A stretch of DNA of 64,000 nucleotides from Sphingopyxis sp. H053 (GCF_001468225.1 NZ_LNRU01000003.1:310001-374000); one strand, 5' to 3'; positions 1 through 9,441 are shown, numbered from the stretch's first letter. A program made the numbers and translations. The notes: a model not told the origin generated them from the sequence alone.

Positions 1-101
1 CCGGGGACGAGCGCTATCTATGGCTCAACGACATCGTCGCCGTCGGACTCGGCGCCAGCATCGGCGGCGCGGTACGCTACGATGTGTTCGAGCTGCTTTA
101 A
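1..101 (+). CDS. C-terminal end of a DUF3237-family protein (partial)
   Basis: The frame is open from base 3 to a TAA at 99-101 and encodes 32 residues containing RYLWLN near the edge and AVRYDVFELL at the end. A Y-x-WLN motif, then a short glycine-rich stretch and a V-x-Y-x-V-F-E-L tail, is how DUF3237 proteins usually finish. The rest of the gene lies outside the window, so nothing can be said about its start or operon. The family has no firmly established reaction. The assignment rests on a short tail and is tentative. Confidence 0.5.
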   Translation, partial: GDERYLWLNDIVAVGLGASIGGAVRYDVFELL

Positions 102-233
102 GAGGGTCCGATCGCCGGCGAACTGGACTTCCGGGAGCGCATAGCGGACATCGGAATCGCTCGCAGGAAAACGCAGGCCGCCCCTCTCGGTGTACCCAAT
201 CGGTTGGCGACCATGGCTCGCCTTCCTCTGGAA

Positions 234-1463
234 TCAGGCTTCTATGACCTGGATCCTGCGGCGGAGCAAAAAGAGCCCGCCAGCAAGCATCGCCGTCGGG
301 ACAAGCATCAGCGTGAACGCGGTGCGCCCGTCGAGATGCGCGAAGATGGCGCCGGTAATGACCGATCCGGTCGTCCCGCCGAGCGCCGAGAAGACGACGA
401 CGAGCCCCATCAGCGACGGGTGCTGGCGATTGGGCATGGCGCTCAGCATCACCGAGATGATCGTTGGATAGACCGGCGCCAGCGCGATGCCGATCAGCGG
501 AAAGAGGAAGGCCGCGATCGGCGCGTCGCCCCACCTATGGATCGCCCCGGGGGCGAGGCCGTCGGCAAGCGGCAGCACGAGGATGATCAGCGCCGCAAGC
601 GATGCGAGGCAGACATTCAGTACCGGATACCAGTCGAAGCGCGCCATGACCGCGCCCGCGCCGAAGCGCCCGATCGCAAGGCACGCAGCGAACAGGCTGG
701 CCGCCTGCACGCTCATCTGCGCAGGCAAGTGCAGCACCTCGTTGTTGAAGGTCGGCAGCCAGCTCTGGATTCCCTGTTCGATCAGCACGAACAGAAAGGC
801 GCAGGCGACGAAGACCAGCACCAGCGGCAGCGCCGCGAGCTTGAGCATCGCGACGAACGGTGGCCCCTCGCTTGCGGCCGCTTCTTCGCCCTCATGCGTG
901 CGATGTTCGTCGACCCGCGCTGTGAGTAACAGCGCGAGCGCCAGTGCCGTAATCGCGCCAAGCACCCAATAGGCGTTCAGCCAGCGGAGGCCGGTCGGGT
1001 CGATGAAGGCGCTGAACACCCAATAGGAGGAGAGAACGCCGACCATGAACATGCCTTCGATCAGGCTGGTCAGGCTGGCGTGCTTTCGCGGGCTGTCGGT
1101 GACGAGGCCGATCATCGAGTAGACGACGACCTTGGCAACCGCAAAGGCCGCGCCGACCATCGCGAAGTGGAGCTGCGCGGCGCCGAAGCTGCCGACCAGC
1201 GGCATGACGATACAGCCGGCGATCGCGAGGATGAGCGCGCCGATCAGCGCGTTGCGAAGGCCAAGACGCGGCAGATAGCTCGCGGTCACGAACGACACGA
1301 CCGCGATCGTGATGTCCTTGAACCCCTCTAGCGTGCTCGCCTGCGGCTTGGTGACATCGAAACTGGAAATCGACTGAAGGATCACGGTCCCGACGCTGTT
1401 GAGCAGCATCGCAAAGGCGACGTAAGTCAGGATCAGTGCTGCGATCAGTCGAGTGCGCGCCAT
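234..1463 (-). CDS. MFS transporter, probable sugar permease
   Basis: A 409-residue inner-membrane protein with about twelve hydrophobic segments, split by a charged central loop (residues about 185-200, RVDEHRTHEGEEAA), the usual 6+6 layout of the major facilitator superfamily. It is the third gene of a minus-strand unit after the GH65/phosphoglucomutase fusion and a TonB receptor, so the likely job is to carry a di- or oligosaccharide from periplasm to cytoplasm for phosphorolysis. It vaguely resembles the fucose/glucose-galactose permease branch, but the substrate cannot be read from sequence. A hairpin with a U-tract separates it from the receptor gene, so expression may be lower than that of the upstream genes. 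Confidence 0.85.
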   Translation of the reverse strand: MARTRLIAALILTYVAFAMLLNSVGTVILQSISSFDVTKPQASTLEGFKDITIAVVSFVTASYLPRLGLRNALIGALILAIAGCIVMPLVGSFGAAQLHFAMVGAAFAVAKVVVYSMIGLVTDSPRKHASLTSLIEGMFMVGVLSSYWVFSAFIDPTGLRWLNAYWVLGAITALALALLLTARVDEHRTHEGEEAAASEGPPFVAMLKLAALPLVLVFVACAFLFVLIEQGIQSWLPTFNNEVLHLPAQMSVQAASLFAACLAIGRFGAGAVMARFDWYPVLNVCLASLAALIILVLPLADGLAPGAIHRWGDAPIAAFLFPLIGIALAPVYPTIISVMLSAMPNRQHPSLMGLVVVFSALGGTTGSVITGAIFAHLDGRTAFTLMLVPTAMLAGGLFLLRRRIQVIEA

Positions 1464-1479
1464 CAGCCGTCCTTAGCAG

Positions 1480-1517
1480 AAAAAAGGGGGGTGGCCGCGA
1501 AGAGGCCGCGGCCACCC
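1480..1517 (-). terminator. Rho-independent terminator between receptor and permease genes
   Basis: Perfect 10-bp inverted repeat (arms 1489-1498 and 1508-1517, 9-nt loop). Read on the minus strand it is followed by CCC and six T (1480-1485). It lies 17 bases after the receptor stop and 17 bases before the MFS start, so it should end or attenuate readthrough into the permease gene. Confidence 0.85.
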
Positions 1518-1534
1518 AGGGAGGGATGATCCTT

Positions 1535-3898
1535 TTAGAATTTATACGCGGCGCTGAAGCGGAACGACCGGCCGAGGATCGGGCGCGCGTTGACGACTTC
1601 GCCCCCCGCCTGCCCCAGGGTGCGCGGATCGCCTTCGGTCAGCCCGACCTTGTCGGTCAGATTGTCGGCGGTCACGGCGAACTGCAACGCGTCGTTGACG
1701 TCGACCGTCACCCCCGCATCGATCTTGAAATAATGCGGCAGCGACTGGGTGTTCGCGGTGTCGGAGAAGCGGTCGCCGACATAGCTGAAGGTCGAATAGA
1801 GCGAGACCTTGCTATTATCGCCGAACTCGATGTCGTACGACGGCGTCACGCGCCATTGCCACTTCGGCTGGCGTTGCACGCGATTGCCGCTGAGGTCGAT
1901 CGTCCCGCCGCCCGCGAAGAAATCGCGGTATTTCGCATCGAGCCAGGTGCCCGAGAAGGCGATGGCGAAATTGTCGATCGGACGGATCTGCCCTTCGAGT
2001 TCGACCCCGGTGCTGCGCGCGCCGCCGATGTCGGCAACCGGCGCGCCATTCTGGATCACCGTCGTCACCAGCCCCTTGAACTTGGTATGGAACAGCGTGG
2101 CATAGAGCGACACGAGATCGGTGCGGACCTTAACCCCGCCCTCGAAATTATCGACGCGCGGCGACACGAAAATCCCGTCGCGCAGATTGTCGAAGAAGGG
2201 GTTCGTGTTGCCGCGGTTGTAGCGGGCATAGACGCCGACCGACGACGAGACGTCATAGTTGAGTCCCGCGGTCCACGACCAGGCGCCCTTCTTGTACGCG
2301 ATGTTGCGGAAGGTGCCGTTGAGCACCGCCGTGCCGTTGTTATACAGCGTATTGGGGTTGTTATCGGTGTCGACCGAGCTGTTGTTCTCGATCGTGCCCG
2401 TCGCCTTGTAATTCTGGTAGCGCAGCCCGGCGTCGAAGCGCAGTTCGGGCGTGATCTGGAATTCGTCGACCGCATAAAAGGCATATTCGCGGCCGTCATA
2501 GGCGGCGTTGACGTTGAAGAACGACCCTTGGGTAAAGCCGTTGCTCGACGCGACCTGGCCGTTGGCGAGCGTCAGGTTGAGCAGACGGCCGTGATTTTCG
2601 GCGGTCAGCAGGTGGACGTTGCCGAGGTTCCACTGATCGTCCGACGAGAAGTCCGAATAATAGGCGCCAACGGTGAACTTGTTGTTGCCGCTTTCCCATT
2701 CGACCGCGAGGTCGTTGGTGAAATCCTCGATCTGCTTGCGCACGATCCACGTGCCTGCGCGGATCACCTGCTGCGTGCCGGCGACCGCCTGCCCGCCGTT
2801 GACATAGGTCAGGCTGCCCACCGTGCTGCCGAGCGAGGCGGCATAGGCGTTCGCCGTCGTCGCGGTGCTGGCGGGGACGAGGCCGGTCGTGTCGGCATCG
2901 CCCTTCAGATAGCTCGCGCGGTAGCGCAGCTGGAAACCCTCACCGATCTCGTAATCGAAATTGGTGCCGAGGTTGATCAGCTTTGCGCCGCGGCCGTCGG
3001 CAAGGTCTGCGCGCGTCCCGTCGGGAAGCGTGCTGAGCCGCGTTTCGGGACCCGCGAGCACGCCGGTGCCGGGATCGATATTGCCGAACTGGCGCACCTT
3101 GTTGCCGTCGCGGATCACCGGGATCGGCAGCAGCCATTGGCCGCGATCATTGAGGTAGCGCGCGAAGACGAGGATCGAACCCTTGTCGAGATCGTGGCGG
3201 ATATTGCCGGTGATCTGGCCGCCCTTTTCGGCGGTGAAGCCCGGGCTGCGAATACCCTCGCCACTCGAATAATAGCCGCCGACCATGAAGCTGGTATTTT
3301 CGCCGAGCGGCCCCGACAGCAGCATGTCGCCGCGCAGGTCGCCATAGTCGGTGATGCTCGCCTTCACGAGCCCCTCGAAATCGCGCCCGCCTTCCTTCTG
3401 GACGAAGTTGACGGTGAGGCCGGGCTGGCCGCTGCCGAACAGCGCGCCGGTGCCGCCGCGAACCGCCTCGACGCGCTCGATCGTCTCGTCGATGCGGATC
3501 AGCTGGGTGTTTTCGAGGAACGACAAGGTCGGGGGCGAGAAGAAGGGAACGCCCTGCACCATCAGCGTGACAAATTCGGCGTCGCCACCCGACGGATAGC
3601 CGCGCACGAAGATGTTGGCGCCATTCTGGCCGCCCGAGCTTTCGGCCGACACGCCGGGGATGACCTTGAACAGGTCGGCGGTGCTGTTCGGCGCGGCGCG
3701 ATCGATCGCGTCCGAATTGATGCTGGTGATCGCGAACGCCGCATCCTGGCGGTTGACCCCGCCGCCGGCGGTGCCGGTGACGATGATCTCTTCATTGGCC
3801 GCAGCCGCGTCGTCGGGTTGAGGCGCTTCCTGGGCGAAAGCCGTGGCCGGCAGCGCGATCAGCGCAATCGACGATAGCAAATAGGTTCGTTTCAACAT
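1535..3898 (-). CDS. TonB-dependent outer-membrane receptor
   Basis: 787 residues. It has a signal peptide with cleavage expected after residue 22 (ATAFA|Q), a TonB-box-like EEIIVTGT at 36-43, a plug domain (about 50-170; the stretch ESSGGQNGANIFVRGYP is plug-like) and a 22-strand-type barrel ending in an aromatic residue (AAYKF). It imports a ligand across the outer membrane using TonB energy. Overlap of its ATG with the stop of the GH65 fusion gene (bases 3892-3898) shows translational coupling, so the substrate is probably the same glucoside. There is no N-terminal extension of the FecA signalling type, so it is not itself a regulator. The SD AGGA is clear upstream of the ATG. Confidence 0.93.
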   Translation of the reverse strand: MLKRTYLLSSIALIALPATAFAQEAPQPDDAAAANEEIIVTGTAGGGVNRQDAAFAITSINSDAIDRAAPNSTADLFKVIPGVSAESSGGQNGANIFVRGYPSGGDAEFVTLMVQGVPFFSPPTLSFLENTQLIRIDETIERVEAVRGGTGALFGSGQPGLTVNFVQKEGGRDFEGLVKASITDYGDLRGDMLLSGPLGENTSFMVGGYYSSGEGIRSPGFTAEKGGQITGNIRHDLDKGSILVFARYLNDRGQWLLPIPVIRDGNKVRQFGNIDPGTGVLAGPETRLSTLPDGTRADLADGRGAKLINLGTNFDYEIGEGFQLRYRASYLKGDADTTGLVPASTATTANAYAASLGSTVGSLTYVNGGQAVAGTQQVIRAGTWIVRKQIEDFTNDLAVEWESGNNKFTVGAYYSDFSSDDQWNLGNVHLLTAENHGRLLNLTLANGQVASSNGFTQGSFFNVNAAYDGREYAFYAVDEFQITPELRFDAGLRYQNYKATGTIENNSSVDTDNNPNTLYNNGTAVLNGTFRNIAYKKGAWSWTAGLNYDVSSSVGVYARYNRGNTNPFFDNLRDGIFVSPRVDNFEGGVKVRTDLVSLYATLFHTKFKGLVTTVIQNGAPVADIGGARSTGVELEGQIRPIDNFAIAFSGTWLDAKYRDFFAGGGTIDLSGNRVQRQPKWQWRVTPSYDIEFGDNSKVSLYSTFSYVGDRFSDTANTQSLPHYFKIDAGVTVDVNDALQFAVTADNLTDKVGLTEGDPRTLGQAGGEVVNARPILGRSFRFSAAYKF

Positions 3899-6867
3899 GG
3901 CATATCCTCCACTTTACCTGTTCTGATTGAAAGGCGTCCGCGCGCCGTCGCTTCCTGTTCTGCTGACAGGATCCGGCCGGGCGTCAGATCGCCTATGGCG
4001 GTGACGTTGATCTCGGCATCGGGCAGCGCCTCTTCCGACCCGATGCCAATGGCCACCATGCCCGCCGCATGGATGGCCGAAATTCCCGCTTGGGCGTCTT
4101 CGATCCCGACGCATTGGTTCGCGGCGAGGCCCATGCCGTCGGCACAGGCCAGAAAGATGTCGGGCGCCGGCTTGCCGTGCGCGACCGCGCCCGCGTCGGC
4201 GATAAAATCGAACTGGTCGGCAATACCAAGCAGTCGCACGACGTCACCGGCGTTGCGGCTCGCCGACGCAAGGCCGATTTTCAGCCCGGCGGCGCGCAGC
4301 TCGGCGAACAGGCCGGTGACGCCCGCGAAAAGATTCGCGGGAGAATAATCGGCCAGCCGCGCACGATAGAGCGCATTCTTTTCCGCCAGCATCGCGTCGA
4401 ACGCCCCGGCGTCGACCGCGGCGCCGGCTTGATCAAGGATCAGCCGCAGCGACCCCGCGCGGTCGACCCCTTTCAATCGCTCGTTCACCGCGCGGTCGAA
4501 AGCAAAGCCATATGTGTCGGCGAGCGCTTGCCACGCCTGATAATGATCCTCGGCGGTGTCGGTCAGCACGCCATCGAGGTCGAAGATCGCACCCTTCACC
4601 GTCGGCCGCGCCAGCGTCGAGGGGGCCGCGCCGACGCGCAGCGGGCGCCCATGATCGAGAATGTCGAGCGGCGCCCCCGACAACAGACGATAGGTGCAGC
4701 CCGCAGCGTCCACCGCGAGCTCGATCACGCTGCCGCGCCATTGCAGGCGGAAGCGGTATCCTTTCCAGGCCGACGGAAGCGTTGGAGCGAAGGCCGGCAC
4801 CGGTCCGTCGAGCCGCAATCCGCCCCATCCCTGCGCCAAGACCAGCCAACTTCCCGCCAGCGCGGCCATATGGAGGCCGTGCGAGGTGTTGCCGTGGCGA
4901 TCCTCGAGATCGACGAACGCGCATTCGCGCATGAAATCGAGCGCCGCCGCCTCTTCGCCGAGCCGTGCCGCGCTGATCGCGAAAGACACCGACGAGAGCG
5001 TCGAATCATGCGTCGTGACGCGGCCATAATAGTCGAGGTTGCGCCGCTGCCGCGACACCGGCATCGACACGAGGTCCATCGCCATCGCCTGGACGACATT
5101 GCCCTGCTTCGCCACCTGATGCCGGAACAGGATCATCGGATGATATCGCATCAGCAGCGGTCCGTCGTGACCGCGCGTTTTCAGCCCGGGCAATTCGGGG
5201 CGTCCCAGAAAGGCGTCGTCCTGCGGATTGATCCCGAGCATCGCGTCGACCGGCAGCCACATCGCGTCCGCCGCCTTGCGCCACGTCGCGATCTCGTCGT
5301 CGTCGAGACCGATCGCGCCTGCCAGCGCCGCGAGATCGCCCCGCGCACGCAGCCAGTCCGCCGTTTCGGCGGCATAGCCGAGGTGCCGGCGCGCGATCGC
5401 GTTGGTGTAGAAATCATTGTCGACGAGCGCCGAATATTCGTCGGGCCCGGTCACGCCATGGATGCCGAAGGCGCCGCCGCGCCGCGCATCGAACGCGCCG
5501 ATCTCGATCCACATGCGCGCGGTTTCGAACAGCATTTCGGCCGCGCGCGCGCGAAATTCCTCATCGCCGGTCGCCGCGACATAGAGCGCGAGCGCATAGG
5601 CGATGTCGCCATTGATATGATATTGCGCCGATCCCGTCGGATAGTGCGACGAACATTCGTCACCCGCAATCGTCCGCCACGGATAGAGCGCGCCGCGCGC
5701 ATGGCCGAGCGCCTTTGCATGCGCCCGCGCGCGGTCGAGCTTGCCGATGCGATAGGCAAGCAAGGTCCGCGCCTTGCCCGGCGCCTGCAGCGCGAGCACC
5801 GGCAGCATGAAGGTTTCGGCGTCCCAAAAATAATGGCCCTCATAGCCCTCGCCGGTCAGCCCCTTGGCGCCGATGCTATGGCCCGGATCGCGGCTCGCCG
5901 ACTGATGGAGCTGGAACAGGTCGAACCGCAGCGCCGCGGTCATCGCCTCGTCGCCGTCGATCGCCAACGCAGCGCCGTCCCACAGCACGCGAACAGCATC
6001 GCGCTGCGCTTTGGCGATCGTGTCGAAATCGGCCTCCGTGCTGTCCAACGCGGCCAGCTCGACCGAGCGGCCGCGCGCCGAAGCGAGCGCAACCACCCGG
6101 TCGATGGTGAGGGTGCCGCCGGCGACCAGCGCGCCGCGCACTTCATGCCCCATATCGACCGCCGCAACGTCGGCGGCGGGACAGGCGACATGCTGGCGAT
6201 AGGCGAGCTCGACGGCATCCTGCGCGAACCGCGTGACCGAGGGCGGGTCGCCCGGCAGCGAAGGCATAGCGCGCCAAGCCGGCCGCAGCCGCGCCGAAAT
6301 GCGCGGGTCATCGGCTTCGGCGCCGCCCGTTCCCGCGCTTTCGATACCGTAGGTCAGCGACAGTTCGAACGCGCCGCCGAAATCGAGCGGCCGGATGCGG
6401 ATGCGCGAGGCGACGGCGGCGGCGCCGGCGAGCGGGACGATGCGATCGGCCGCGATTTCGAGGGTTCGGCCATTTTCAAGGCGCCAGCGCGACGCGCGAC
6501 GCAGCTGGCCCGAAGCGAAATCAAGCGCGCTTTCGGTGTCGACGAGTTCGGCCGTACCGAAATCGACCGGCGCGCCATCGATATGGAGGCGCAGCAGCAC
6601 CGGGCTGGGGCATGCGATCCGCGTATCGGTCGCGGTCGCGTAACCGGGAAAGCTTTCATGATAGGCGATCGGCCGGCGGACATAGGCGCCCGGAAGATAG
6701 GCGCAGGGCATCGCCGCGCATTCGTCGATCACCCCTTCGACGCCGACCAGCCCGTTGGCGAGCGCGAAGAGCGCATGCGCCTGCGCACCGGTCGCCGACG
6801 CACCGCGCCGGACGAGCCGCATCGCTTCGGGGGAATGTTCGATAGTCGCCACGCCGTCCTCACCCAT
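3892..6867 (-). CDS. Fused GH65 disaccharide phosphorylase / beta-phosphoglucomutase
   Basis: 991 residues made of two enzymes. Residues about 1-745 are a glycoside hydrolase family 65 phosphorylase: substrate-loop motif GYEGHYFWDAE at 341-351, general-acid motif GVTGPDEY with Glu477, a KQ pair at 587-588 and a phosphate-loop-like THDSTLSS near 619-626. Residues about 757-975 are a HAD-type beta-phosphoglucomutase: DLDGVLTDTAEDH at 763-775 (Asp763 nucleophile, Asp765 acid/base, cap His775), KGVDR at 799-803, HGKPAPD and GIEDAQ. All expected HAD residues are present. The fusion should convert an alpha-glucobiose (maltose, trehalose, kojibiose or similar) plus phosphate to glucose and beta-glucose-1-phosphate, then to glucose-6-phosphate. 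The start is supported by GAGGAG 8 bases upstream. It is the first gene of the receptor/permease unit. Which disaccharide is used cannot be settled here. Confidence 0.9.
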   Translation of the reverse strand: MGEDGVATIEHSPEAMRLVRRGASATGAQAHALFALANGLVGVEGVIDECAAMPCAYLPGAYVRRPIAYHESFPGYATATDTRIACPSPVLLRLHIDGAPVDFGTAELVDTESALDFASGQLRRASRWRLENGRTLEIAADRIVPLAGAAAVASRIRIRPLDFGGAFELSLTYGIESAGTGGAEADDPRISARLRPAWRAMPSLPGDPPSVTRFAQDAVELAYRQHVACPAADVAAVDMGHEVRGALVAGGTLTIDRVVALASARGRSVELAALDSTEADFDTIAKAQRDAVRVLWDGAALAIDGDEAMTAALRFDLFQLHQSASRDPGHSIGAKGLTGEGYEGHYFWDAETFMLPVLALQAPGKARTLLAYRIGKLDRARAHAKALGHARGALYPWRTIAGDECSSHYPTGSAQYHINGDIAYALALYVAATGDEEFRARAAEMLFETARMWIEIGAFDARRGGAFGIHGVTGPDEYSALVDNDFYTNAIARRHLGYAAETADWLRARGDLAALAGAIGLDDDEIATWRKAADAMWLPVDAMLGINPQDDAFLGRPELPGLKTRGHDGPLLMRYHPMILFRHQVAKQGNVVQAMAMDLVSMPVSRQRRNLDYYGRVTTHDSTLSSVSFAISAARLGEEAAALDFMRECAFVDLEDRHGNTSHGLHMAALAGSWLVLAQGWGGLRLDGPVPAFAPTLPSAWKGYRFRLQWRGSVIELAVDAAGCTYRLLSGAPLDILDHGRPLRVGAAPSTLARPTVKGAIFDLDGVLTDTAEDHYQAWQALADTYGFAFDRAVNERLKGVDRAGSLRLILDQAGAAVDAGAFDAMLAEKNALYRARLADYSPANLFAGVTGLFAELRAAGLKIGLASASRNAGDVVRLLGIADQFDFIADAGAVAHGKPAPDIFLACADGMGLAANQCVGIEDAQAGISAIHAAGMVAIGIGSEEALPDAEINVTAIGDLTPGRILSAEQEATARGRLSIRTGKVEDMPC

Positions 6868-6897
6868 GGCGAAGACTCCTCGGCCCTCGCTCTCGAT

Positions 6898-6961
6898 CGT
6901 CGGTTTCCCTCAAAATGGTATCGATGTCAAGATATCGATACCATTTTGAGGGAAACCGACG
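6898..6961. promoter_or_regulatory. Large inverted repeat with two LacI-type operators
   Basis: A perfect 28-bp inverted repeat (6898-6925 and 6934-6961, 8-nt centre) lies 31-94 bases upstream of the GH65 fusion start and just past the LacI stop. Inside it are two ATCGAT-centred near-palindromes, TGGTATCGATGTCA (6916-6929) and AGATATCGATACCA (6930-6943), whose centres are 14 bp apart. ATCGAT-centred dyads are typical LacI-family operators. The tail of the repeat could also fold as a hairpin at the end of the LacI transcript. Confidence 0.8.
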
Positions 6962-6988
6962 GCGTATCGCAATGGAAGCGCGGTTATC

Positions 6989-7996
6989 CTAGCTTTCGCG
7001 GATGATCAGCGCGACGGGCATCGCGCGCGACGCAACGGCCTTCCCGGCCACTTTGTCGAGAACCTTTTGCGCCAGCAATTCGCCCCCGACGCCCCAGTCC
7101 TGTCGGATGCTCGTGAGGCGCGGCGAAAAAAGAGCCGCCCCCGGCGAATCGTCGAATCCGACGACCGACACATCGCCGGGAACCGCATGGCCCCGCGCCT
7201 GCAACGCCTCGATCGCGCCCATCGCAATCGCGTCGCTGCTCGCAAAGATGCCGTCGAAATCGAGGCTTTGCCCGTCCAGCAGCGGCGCCACCGCCTCGCG
7301 GCCGGCCGTGAGCGTGAAGGCGCAGGGAATATTGCCGGCGATGATCGCGTCCGAACTCGCGAGCCCCGCTTCGAACCCTCTCAGCCGATCCTCGGCCTCG
7401 CCATGTTCGGCATCGCCGAGGAACAGAAGGCGGCGGCATCCGCGGCCCAGCAGATATTCGGCCGCAAGGCGCCCGCCCTCGCGATTGTCGCTGCCGACGA
7501 CGATCCGTTCGGGCGGCCCATGTTCAGCGCCCCACACGACATAGGGCAGCCCGGTCGCCTCGATCACGGCCGCGGCATCGTCATGCACCCCCTGCCCCAG
7601 CAGGATCACGCCGTCGGCCGAGGGCGGCGCCTGGGAAAAGAGGTCGATGGTGGTGAGCACCATATTCTGCCCGGCCGCGGTCAGTTCCTGGAGGATGCCG
7701 CCAAGCAGCAGCAACGGATAGGGCTCGCTCATCAGACGCTCGTGCGAGGGCGTCATTTCGATCACGACCGCGATCGTCCGCGTGCGCTGTTGCCGCAGGT
7801 TGCGCGCCGACACATTGAGCCGGTAACCCATGCGCTCGGCGGTCTCGCGGATCAGCGTGCGCGTACTGTCCTTCACCGTCGAATGGTCCGACAGCGCACG
7901 CGAAACGGTGATTTTCGCGACGCCCAGCTCGCGAGCCACATCCGCCATCGTCGGCCGCGCGCCGTCGTTGGGCTTTCCTTTACTCACCCGCAGCAT
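6989..7996 (-). CDS. LacI-family transcriptional regulator
   Basis: The start at 7996 gives 335 residues (MLRVSKGK). An earlier in-frame ATG would add 44 residues of non-helical sequence not seen in the family. The N-terminal HTH reads TMADVARELGVAKITVSRAL, followed by the hinge helix region (SARNLRQQRT) and a periplasmic-binding-protein-like effector domain (about 65-330) with the typical VVGFDDSPGAALFSPRLTSI segment. It most likely represses the GH65/TonB/MFS unit through the palindromic operator just downstream and responds to the sugar or its phosphate. Its own transcription runs toward the operator, so it may be weakly coupled to the operon. Confidence 0.9.
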   Translation of the reverse strand: MLRVSKGKPNDGARPTMADVARELGVAKITVSRALSDHSTVKDSTRTLIRETAERMGYRLNVSARNLRQQRTRTIAVVIEMTPSHERLMSEPYPLLLLGGILQELTAAGQNMVLTTIDLFSQAPPSADGVILLGQGVHDDAAAVIEATGLPYVVWGAEHGPPERIVVGSDNREGGRLAAEYLLGRGCRRLLFLGDAEHGEAEDRLRGFEAGLASSDAIIAGNIPCAFTLTAGREAVAPLLDGQSLDFDGIFASSDAIAMGAIEALQARGHAVPGDVSVVGFDDSPGAALFSPRLTSIRQDWGVGGELLAQKVLDKVAGKAVASRAMPVALIIRES

Positions 7997-8169
7997 CGCA
8001 TGGTGACGGATGGCGAGAATCGATGCGCTGAGCCATAGCGCACCCCTAACGCCCGACGGCCGGCTTTCACAAGCCGCTTCGCAGTCGGGGGCATCTGTGT
8101 CGGGTCGCCATCCCGGCTGTGCATCCATGACGGTTGACGCTCCCCGCAGCTGGCGCCAAGCCTCCGCAA

Positions 8170-9348
8170 GTGACGATCACCTTCTCTCTCAAGGAAGCGC
8201 GCCGGATCGCGCTCGCCGCGCAGGGTTTCGGCGTCGGTCGCCCCGAACAGCCGACGGCCCTCCATTTGCGCAAATCGCTGGGCCGCCTGGGGCTCTTCCA
8301 GATCGATAGCGTCAACGTTCTGGCGCGCGCGCACTATCTTCCCGCCTTCTCGCGGCTCGGCGGCTATGATCGGACTTTGCTCGAGCGCGATGCCTGGGGC
8401 CCCACCCGCCAGCGGCGCCTGTTCGAATATTGGGCGCATGAGGCCTCGCTGCTTCCGCTCGACCTTCATCCGCTGCTGCGTTGGCGGATGGCGCGCGCCG
8501 AGCGGGGCGAGATCGGCTATCAGGCCTTGAAGCGTTTTGCGACCGAGCACCGCCCCGAAGCACAGGCCGTGCTCGACCGGATCACCGCCGAAGGGCCGCT
8601 GACGGCCGCCGATTTCGAGAATGGGTCGAGCAAAAGTGGCTGGTGGGAATGGAGCCACACCAAGCACGCCCTCGAATTTCTGTTCTGGTCGGGCAGCATC
8701 ACCACCGCGACGCGCCGCGGCAGCTTTGCGCGGGTCTATGACCTGCCCGAGCGCGTGTTGCCCAATGCGGTTCTCGACCTGCCCACCCCCGATGCCGCAA
8801 GCGCGCAGCGCGCATTGATCGAACGGAGCGCCCGCGCGCTCGGCGTAGCGACCGCTTCGGATTTGCGCGACTATTATCGCCTGAAGCCCGACGAAGCCGA
8901 TCATGCGATCGCTGCCGAGGCTGAGGCGGGCGTCCTTATCCCCGCGCGGATCGAAGGCTGGAGCCAGAAGGTCTGGATGCACCGCGACGCCCGCGTGCCC
9001 CGCCGCATCAACGGTGCGGCGCTGCTCGCTCCGTTCGACCCCCTGATCTGGGAGCGCAGCCGCACCGAACGTCTGTTCGGGTTCCGCTACCGCATCGAAA
9101 TCTATGTCCCGCAGGACAAGCGCACCCATGGCTATTACGTCCTGCCCTTCCTGATGGACGACGCGCTGGTGGCCCGCGTCGATCTCAAGGCCGACCGTCA
9201 GGCCGGCGTCCTGCTCGCGCACCGGATCACCCTCGAACCGGGCGCTCCCGCCGAAACCCTCGAGCGTCTCGGGCTCGAACTCGACCGGATGGCGGCATGG
9301 CTGGGCCTCGAAGGCGTCCGGATAGGCATCACGGTCGCATCATCCTGA
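8170..9348 (+). CDS. ycaQ: YcaQ/AlkX-type winged-helix DNA glycosylase
   Basis: About 392 residues from the GTG at 8170. A TTG at 8134 would add 12 residues, but the family usually begins right at the SLxEARRLAL-like segment seen here (FSLKEARRIALAAQGF). The region LFQIDSVNVLARAHYLPAFSRLG contains a Q-x-D motif (QID), the catalytic pair of the YcaQ branch of the HTH_42 family, which excises alkylated bases and unhooks interstrand crosslinks. Length and the C-terminal LERLGLELDRMAAWLGLEG segment fit the family. The gene stands alone, divergent from lacI, and shows no link to the sugar genes. No good ribosome-binding site is visible for either start, so the exact start is uncertain. Confidence 0.8.
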   Translation: MTITFSLKEARRIALAAQGFGVGRPEQPTALHLRKSLGRLGLFQIDSVNVLARAHYLPAFSRLGGYDRTLLERDAWGPTRQRRLFEYWAHEASLLPLDLHPLLRWRMARAERGEIGYQALKRFATEHRPEAQAVLDRITAEGPLTAADFENGSSKSGWWEWSHTKHALEFLFWSGSITTATRRGSFARVYDLPERVLPNAVLDLPTPDAASAQRALIERSARALGVATASDLRDYYRLKPDEADHAIAAEAEAGVLIPARIEGWSQKVWMHRDARVPRRINGAALLAPFDPLIWERSRTERLFGFRYRIEIYVPQDKRTHGYYVLPFLMDDALVARVDLKADRQAGVLLAHRITLEPGAPAETLERLGLELDRMAAWLGLEGVRIGITVASS

Positions 9349-9441
9349 GCGGGAGGGCGGCCGCACCCGCGGGTTCACTTCCGCATCATTAGCGATTAGG
9401 CCGATAATCCGTCACACGCCGATTTCGCAGAGGAGGACGTC

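Noticed and set aside
1436..7005. Very long open frames on the plus strand opposite the TonB receptor and the GH65 fusion gene (over 800 and 900 codons).
   Set aside because: They are mirror frames caused by high GC at third codon positions; their products are Arg/Asp/Ala-rich with no domain, signal or ribosome site, while the minus-strand genes are clear families.
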